A stretch of 64,000 nt of DNA from Sodalis sp. dw_96 (GTDB lineage Bacteria > Pseudomonadota > Gammaproteobacteria > Enterobacterales > Enterobacteriaceae), in assembly GCF_018449575.1 (NCBI RefSeq), contig NZ_JAAVUT010000003.1, positions 186,001 through 250,000 on the forward strand. The letters are read 5' to 3'. Shown here in pieces: positions 59,040 through 64,000 of this stretch; position 1 is the stretch's first letter; every line of letters begins with the position of its first letter. Under the pieces are notes generated by a model. That model was given only the letters and a program-made list of their open reading frames with translations, was not told where the DNA came from and ran no database searches. The translations under genes and the position numbers were made by a program.

Positions 59040-59606
59040 ATGAATGTCCGTGCCCTGGCGACAATAGCGGTGATGTTGATCCTGACCGGCTGTGCGTCTT
59101 CGCCCTTGAAATCCACTCAAAAAGAAACCCCCCGCGGCACCTATTTAAACCAGGTCGCCAATCCGGGGTGCTTGCCTCGAGCCTCTGTGAACAACACCCT
59201 TACCCCGCCGGTGCTGTATCAGGGCATGGTCAGCTGCATCAAGGCCAATAACCTGAATGACGGGGTGCTGCTCTTCGCCCTGGCGGGGACCTATTCCTAT
59301 TTCGACGCGCTGCGCGTGGATACGGACCAGGCCAGGCAGGCGCACTCCTCGATGCTGGGAGAAGCGCTGAAATCCATTAATAACGATCAGCAGCAGGCGT
59401 TTTGGCGGGCGATTAACGGGCGCTTCAGCAATAAACAACAATTGGCCGCGCTGTGCGGTCAGGTACAGGATATCGGCAAGCCGGTCTATAACCCGGCTTA
59501 TGTTTTGACATCGCAGGGCAGCGCCGGGGCAGGGGACATGCAGTTATGGAACCGCGCGCTGAACGGTTATCTGCATTGCGCCACCGATGTTCTTAATATC
59601 AGATAA
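59040..59606 (+). CDS. Lipoprotein at the secretin-pilotin position
   Basis: 188-aa protein with signal peptide and lipobox LTGC (Cys18), behind a strong AGGAGG ribosome-binding site, 31 bp after the small orgC-position gene. In Shigella the pilotin gene mxiM lies close after the mxiN/mxiL genes, and no invH-like gene is found elsewhere in the island. It may be the InvG pilotin, but at 188 aa it is larger than MxiM (142) and InvH (147) and has four mature-region Cys (PGCLP, SCIK, LCGQ, HCAT). Role inferred from context. Confidence 0.72.
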   Translation: MNVRALATIAVMLILTGCASSPLKSTQKETPRGTYLNQVANPGCLPRASVNNTLTPPVLYQGMVSCIKANNLNDGVLLFALAGTYSYFDALRVDTDQARQAHSSMLGEALKSINNDQQQAFWRAINGRFSNKQQLAALCGQVQDIGKPVYNPAYVLTSQGSAGAGDMQLWNRALNGYLHCATDVLNIR

Positions 59607-59632
59607 TTCCCTCAATACAAATACCCAGTTCC

Positions 59633-59678
59633 ACAACCCCGGTTTATCAGCGAATAGCGGCTTAGACGCCGGGGTTGT
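59633..59678 (+). terminator. Long-loop inverted repeat at the right end of the T3SS island
   Basis: ACAACCCCGG and CCGGGGTTGT form a perfect 10-bp stem around a 26-nt loop, starting 27 bp after the last T3SS gene. The T-run after it is weak, so terminator activity is likely but uncertain. The 59679-59856 remainder should carry the ydfI promoter. Confidence 0.5.
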
Positions 59679-59856
59679 CTATACTTTCCGTTAAACTGTT
59701 GTCAGGTGCGCCGTTTGTGCCTCCCATGATACTCTCACAGTGGTAAAAATCGCTTAATGAGCGAAAACTGTGACTTGCCTCAAATAATGCTAACATCGAT
59801 ACTTGTATGGTAGTAGACATTAATGGGTTATCAATCTGACTACGCAGGACAATAAA

Positions 59857-61347
59857 GTGCAACTGACAACCAATACGTTAAAACACCTGGCCGGCCGGGT
59901 AACCATCCCGACCTACGATCGCGACAAACTGAAAATCCGTATCCTTCATCTGGGATTCGGCGCCTTCCATCGGGCCCATCAGGCGGTGTTCGCCGATCTG
60001 CTGGCGTCCGAGCACGGCAGCGACTGGGGATACTGCGAGGTTAACCTCATCGGCGGCGAGCAGCAAATCGCGGCGATCAAGCAGCAAGATTTACTGTATT
60101 CCGTATGCGAAATGAATGCCGACCATTGGAACGGTCGGGTGGTGGGCGTTGTGCGCCAGGCGCTGCACGGTACCGTGGACGGCATCGATCGGGTGCTGGA
60201 GGCCATGGCGCAGCCGGATATCGCCATTGTTTCATTAACCGTGACCGAAAAAGGCTACTGCTACCTGCCGTCCACCGCCTCCATTGATAAAGAAAACCCG
60301 CTGATACAGCATGACATCAATCATCCCCGGCAGCCTCAATCGGCCCCGGGCGTGATTATCGAGGCGCTGCGTATTCGCCGTGAAAAGGGATTGCCGCCGT
60401 TTTCCGTCATGTCCTGCGACAATATGCCGAATAACGGCCATGTAACCCGCAATGTGGTGCTGGCGTTGGCAAAAGCCGGCGATGCCGGACTGGCGGCGTG
60501 GATTGAACAGAACGTCAGTTTCCCGTGCACCATGGTGGACCGGATCGTGCCGGCCATGACCCCCGCCAGCCAGGAAAAAATTACCGACCTGCTGGGCGGC
60601 ATGACGGATGCGGCCGGGATTGCCTGCGAGCCGTTCAGGCAATGGGTTATAGAGGATAATTTTGTTGCCGGCCGGCCGGAATGGGAAAAGGCCGGGGCGG
60701 AGCTGGTGGCCGATGTGTTGCCCTATGAGGAAATGAAGCTTCGCATGCTCAACGGCAGCCACTCCTTTTTGGCCTATTTGGGTTATCTGGCGGGTTATCA
60801 GTACATCGACGCCTGTATGGAGGATGAACATTATGTCCGCGCCGCGCGTCAGCTAATGCTTAACGAACAGGCGCCGACCCTGCATACCGAGGGCGTGGAT
60901 TTGAACGCCTATGCCGAGTCGTTGCTGGCCCGTTATCGCAACACCGGCCTGAAACACCGCACCTGGCAAATCGCCATGGACGGCACCCTGAAACTGCCGC
61001 AGCGCATGTTGGACTCCATCCGCTTTCATTTGTCGCAAGGCACGCCTTTCCCGCTGCTGGCGCTGGGGGTTGCGGGCTGGATGCGGTATGTCGGCGGCGT
61101 GGACGACCAGGGCAATGCCATCGATATCAGCGATCCCCAAAAGGACAAGCTGGCTCAACTGGTGAAGTCTTCCGCCGACGGCAATGAGCGGGTCAAGGCG
61201 CTGCTCTCTTTATCCAGCGTGTTCGGCGACGAGCTGCCGGCCAATGAACTTTTCGTCAAAAGCGTTTGTGATGCCTATGCGCTGATTAAAACCCACGGCG
61301 CAAAACAGGCGGTAAGCAACGTTGCGGGCGGCGGCGATAAAGCTTAA
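59857..61347 (+). CDS. ydfI: Mannitol dehydrogenase-family oxidoreductase YdfI (fructuronate/mannonate type)
   Basis: NAD-dependent polyol/uronate dehydrogenase (496 aa; E. coli YdfI 486, UxuB 486), reducing fructuronate or oxidising mannonate. N-terminal NAD-binding [12 protein letters not shown] and the LTVTEKGYC motif; catalytic region [22 protein letters not shown] with the catalytic Lys. As recalled, YdfI is closer than UxuB or YeiQ ([33 protein letters not shown]). GTG 59857 follows AGGA. Likely cotranscribed with uxaC. Confidence 0.9.
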   Translation: MQLTTNTLKHLAGRVTIPTYDRDKLKIRILHLGFGAFHRAHQAVFADLLASEHGSDWGYCEVNLIGGEQQIAAIKQQDLLYSVCEMNADHWNGRVVGVVRQALHGTVDGIDRVLEAMAQPDIAIVSLTVTEKGYCYLPSTASIDKENPLIQHDINHPRQPQSAPGVIIEALRIRREKGLPPFSVMSCDNMPNNGHVTRNVVLALAKAGDAGLAAWIEQNVSFPCTMVDRIVPAMTPASQEKITDLLGGMTDAAGIACEPFRQWVIEDNFVAGRPEWEKAGAELVADVLPYEEMKLRMLNGSHSFLAYLGYLAGYQYIDACMEDEHYVRAARQLMLNEQAPTLHTEGVDLNAYAESLLARYRNTGLKHRTWQIAMDGTLKLPQRMLDSIRFHLSQGTPFPLLALGVAGWMRYVGGVDDQGNAIDISDPQKDKLAQLVKSSADGNERVKALLSLSSVFGDELPANELFVKSVCDAYALIKTHGAKQAVSNVAGGGDKA

Positions 61348-61370
61348 TCGGCCCCTTACCCCACCAACGA

Positions 61371-61402
61371 CCCGACGAAACGGCCAACGCCTTTTTGTCG
61401 GG
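61371..61402 (+). promoter_or_regulatory. Hairpin between ydfI and uxaC
   Basis: CCCGACGAAA pairs with TTTTTGTCGGG (one mismatch) around an 11-nt loop. No T-run follows, so it may be an mRNA-stability or attenuation element inside the operon. Confidence 0.45.
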
Positions 61403-61449
61403 CCACTCCTCTTTGATGTTGATTTGCACTCCTTTCATGAGAAGGCGTT

Positions 61450-62853
61450 ATGGAATTCATTGGTAAAGATTTCATGTTAACCAACGAGGTCGCGCGCGAG
61501 ATCTATCATCAGTACGCCGCCCATCAGCCTATTATCGACTACCACTGCCATCTGGATCCGCGGACGATTGCCGAAAACAAACCTTTTGCCACCATCACGG
61601 ATTTATGGCTGGAAGGGGATCATTACAAATGGCGCGCCATGCGGGCCAATGGCGTAGCGGAAGAGAAAATAACCGGTAACGCGCCGGCGGTGGAAAAATT
61701 CCAGGCCTGGGCGGAAACCCTGGATTCCTGCATCGGTAATCCGCTTTATCATTGGACGCATCTGGAGCTGAAGTGTTATTTCGGCATCACTGAAACCTTG
61801 AACGGCGATAATTGGCGGCGTATCTGGGATCAGTGCAATCTGTTATTGCAACGGCCGGAATTTTCCCCCAAGGGTCTTATCCGTCAATCCAACGTCGCGG
61901 TGATTTGCACCACGGATGCACCCACCGATACGCTGGAATACCATGACGCCATCCGCGCCGACGACGCGTTCCCTTGTAAAGTCCTGCCCACCTTCCGGCC
62001 CGATGCGGCTTTGGACGCCGAGGGCGAAGCCTTTATTCATTTTGTCGCGGCGATGGAACAACTCACCGGTAAGGATATCAGCCGATTCAGCGATTTCACC
62101 ACGGCGCTGGAAAACCGGGTGGAGTATTTCCATCAACACGGCGGTCGCCTTGCGGATCATGGCTTGACGGAGGTGAACTATCTTGCCGCCGATGAAAAGA
62201 CCCTGGACGCATTATTGGCTAAAAAATGCCGCGGTCTGTCGTTGACCCCAACCGAGAAAATCCAATTTCAATCCGCGGTATTGCTGGCGTTGGCCGGGGC
62301 ATATACCAGACGCCATTGGGCCATGCAAATTCATTTTGGCGCCTTGCGCAATAATAACACCCGTCGCTTCAAAGAGCTGGGGGCCAATATTGGCTGTGAT
62401 TCCCTTTGTTCGCAGTCAGATATTGCACAGCAGCTCAATGCTTTGTTGGATGCCATGGATCAGCGGGAAAGTTTACCGAAAACCATCCTTTATAATTTGG
62501 ATCCGGCGCAAAACGACGTGGTCGCTTCGGCATTGGCAAATTTCCAAAGGCCCGGGACGGTAAGATCGCCCATGCAGTTCGGGTCCGGCTGGTGGTTCAA
62601 CGATACCCGCAGGGGTATGGTCAGGCAATTGACCACCCTGGCGGATCAGGGGTTGCTGATGAATTTCGTCGGCATGTTGACGGATTCACGCAGCTTTGTT
62701 TCTTATCCCCGTCATGATTATTTCCGGCGAATTTTCTGTAATTTGATCGGGCTTTGGGTTACCGACGGGGAAATTCCCCATGATATGAAATTACTCAAAC
62801 GACTCACGGAAAATGTTTGTTATAACAATGCCCGGGACTATTTCCAATTTTAG
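61450..62853 (+). CDS. uxaC: Uronate isomerase UxaC
   Basis: Glucuronate/galacturonate isomerase (467 aa; E. coli UxaC 470) of the amidohydrolase fold. DYHCHLDPRTIAENKPF near residue 32, HYKWRAMRANGV, NPLYHWTHLEL, the ALRNNN segment and QFGSGWWFNDTRRGM are all present. GAGAAGG ribosome-binding site. Pairs with YdfI for uronate breakdown; uxuA/kdgK are not in the window. Confidence 0.96.
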   Translation: MEFIGKDFMLTNEVAREIYHQYAAHQPIIDYHCHLDPRTIAENKPFATITDLWLEGDHYKWRAMRANGVAEEKITGNAPAVEKFQAWAETLDSCIGNPLYHWTHLELKCYFGITETLNGDNWRRIWDQCNLLLQRPEFSPKGLIRQSNVAVICTTDAPTDTLEYHDAIRADDAFPCKVLPTFRPDAALDAEGEAFIHFVAAMEQLTGKDISRFSDFTTALENRVEYFHQHGGRLADHGLTEVNYLAADEKTLDALLAKKCRGLSLTPTEKIQFQSAVLLALAGAYTRRHWAMQIHFGALRNNNTRRFKELGANIGCDSLCSQSDIAQQLNALLDAMDQRESLPKTILYNLDPAQNDVVASALANFQRPGTVRSPMQFGSGWWFNDTRRGMVRQLTTLADQGLLMNFVGMLTDSRSFVSYPRHDYFRRIFCNLIGLWVTDGEIPHDMKLLKRLTENVCYNNARDYFQF

Positions 62854-62963
62854 CAGAATTTACCTATTAGAATAGAGCTGCGGCAAGCAAGAGACTAATC
62901 TACCGGGAGCAGGTATTATATCGGATAACGTTGGTGAGTTTTGCAGGAGAAGAAAACGCTCGC

Positions 62964-63650
62964 ATGGATACATTAATTCCATTCAATAATAACGAGCCGG
63001 TAAATCAGCAAATTTATCGGCTGCTGCGCAAGGATATCGTCGAGTGCGTTATTCCTCCGGGCAAGCTTTTGTCCGAAAAAGAGACGGCCACCCGTTTTGA
63101 TGTCTCCCGCCAGCCGGTGCGGGAAGCTTTTATCAAGCTGGCGGAAGCCGGACTGGTGCAAATTTTGCCGCAGCGCGGGACCTTTGTCATGCGTATATCC
63201 GCTAAACGGGTGGCGGACGCCCGTTTTATCCGCCAGGCGCTGGAGTGCGGCATTGTGCGCCGGGCGGCATCCGATCGGACGGAAGAACATGTGATGATGC
63301 TGGAGCATAATTTACACCGCCAGGAGCTGGCGGCGCAGAATCGGCAAATGGGTGAATTTTTCGACCTGGACGACGATTTTCACCGGCTGCTGACGGAAAT
63401 AACCGATTGCGCTCTGGCCTGGGAAATCATTGAGTCCATTAAGGCCACCATGGATCGGGTCCGCTTTTTAAGCCTCGGTGCGATTTCGCCGCCCCAGAGC
63501 CTGATTGATCAGCATTATCAGATTTTCAACGGCATCCGGGACCGGGACCCCGATAGGGCGGAAAAGGCCATGGGCGATCACTTACAAGCGATTATCTATA
63601 CCATCACCCCCATCGCCCAACAAAACAGCGATTGGTTCGAAGATAAGTAG
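62964..63650 (+). CDS. rspR: GntR/FadR-family regulator RspR (YdfH)
   Basis: FadR-subfamily regulator (228 aa; E. coli RspR 228) with an N-terminal winged helix (about residues 14-75, VSRQPVREAFIKLAEAGLVQI) and a C-terminal FCD domain (about 85-210). It ends NSDWFEDK like RspR. ATG 62964 is preferred over an upstream TTG. It follows uxaC by 110 bp and is convergent with yajD with no bases between the two stops. Likely controls ydfI-uxaC. In E. coli RspR regulates rspAB next to ydfI. Confidence 0.9.
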   Translation: MDTLIPFNNNEPVNQQIYRLLRKDIVECVIPPGKLLSEKETATRFDVSRQPVREAFIKLAEAGLVQILPQRGTFVMRISAKRVADARFIRQALECGIVRRAASDRTEEHVMMLEHNLHRQELAAQNRQMGEFFDLDDDFHRLLTEITDCALAWEIIESIKATMDRVRFLSLGAISPPQSLIDQHYQIFNGIRDRDPDRAEKAMGDHLQAIIYTITPIAQQNSDWFEDK

Positions 63651-64000
63651 TTAACGGTTTTTCTTGTCCAGCAGCGTTTTCAAATCAGCGAAAGGGTTAT
63701 GGGTGGCCACCCCTATATCCTTTTGCGCATCCTCTCCGGCCACCACCGTGGTACCGTACTGATCCGCCTCGGTATATTTCGAATGTTCGTGATCATGGCA
63801 ATAGAGGCATAACAGTTCCCAATTACTCCCGTCCGCCGGATTGTTGCTATGATCGTGATCGATATGATGCACGGTGAGTTCGCGCAGATTGGAGTAGACG
63901 AATTCACGGGTGCAGCGTCCGCAAACCCAGGGAAAAAGCTTCAGCGCCTTTTCACGGTAGTCATTCTCGAGCCGCGCGTAGTTTTTGGGTATATATGCCA
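63651..64000 (-). CDS. yajD: HNH nuclease family protein YajD (start codon cut by the window edge)
   Basis: HNH-family protein, 115-116 residues; the initiating ATG loses only its first base at 64000. Residues read (M)AYIPKNYARLEN, a CGRC zinc knuckle, TVHHIDHDHSNNPADGSNW and LLCLYCHDHEHSKY (HNH core), and end in KTLLDKKNR. Closely follows E. coli YajD. Its stop (63651-63653) directly abuts the rspR stop on the other strand. Confidence 0.95.
   Translation of the reverse strand, partial: AYIPKNYARLENDYREKALKLFPWVCGRCTREFVYSNLRELTVHHIDHDHSNNPADGSNWELLCLYCHDHEHSKYTEADQYGTTVVAGEDAQKDIGVATHNPFADLKTLLDKKNR

Noticed and set aside
59600-59860. tRNA or attachment site at the right border of the T3SS island
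   Set aside because: The segment was read on both strands; only an inverted repeat is present, with no tRNA-like arms and no matching direct repeat at the left border (30236-31321).

Overview
The window looks like part of an enterobacterial (Enterobacterales, Gammaproteobacteria) chromosome. Many genes can be matched from memory to E. coli loci (ynfE, yidK/yidJ, ybhP-clsB-ybhN, ydfI, uxaC, rspR, yajD), and the middle holds a Salmonella SPI-1-like (Inv/Mxi-Spa class) type III secretion system (T3SS). A Sodalis-like lineage is plausible but unproven. No tRNA, rRNA, insertion sequence or CRISPR array was seen. The two terminal genes (a ynfE-like reductase and yajD) run off the window.

Left part, 1-30235: the 5' end of a Tat-exported molybdoenzyme (minus strand); an orphan umuC behind a perfect LexA box; a sulfatase module (yidK-type symporter, YidJ-type Cys sulfatase, radical-SAM maturase); an AlkC-type DNA glycosylase; ybhP-clsB-ybhN for membrane lipid metabolism; a minus-strand cluster of a soluble molybdenum formate dehydrogenase, a DUF1641 protein and a two-subunit bd-type quinol oxidase; an unlisted 40-residue lipoprotein gene with its own terminator; a divergent DUF1471/TetR pair separated by five related palindromes; and a four-gene mdtABC-type RND efflux operon carrying its own outer-membrane channel.

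Middle part, 31322-59606: about 28 kb, all plus strand, encodes a complete-looking T3SS in three blocks. The first is hilA-iagB (regulator, transglycosylase). The second is invF-invG-invE-invA-invB-invC-invI-invJ-spaO-spaP-spaQ-spaR-spaS, then sicA-sipB-sipC-sipD, a SipA-like effector and iacP. The third is prgH-prgI-prgJ-prgK-orgA-orgB, a small OrgC/MxiL-position protein and a lipoprotein at the pilotin position. Regulators, export gate, ATPase, C-ring (including a likely internally translated short SpaO), rings, secretin, needle, rod, tip and translocon are all present and open. The most unusual gene is the 982-residue SipA-like protein. It keeps a SipA-type N-terminal region, but its second half is built of at least four kinds of tandem repeats and lacks a recognisable SipA actin-binding domain.

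Right part, 59857-64000: a ydfI-uxaC-rspR uronate/mannonate catabolic module with its GntR-family regulator, then the convergent HNH-nuclease gene yajD, truncated by one base at the window edge.

All identifications come from reading translated sequence and recalling family features. No database search was run.
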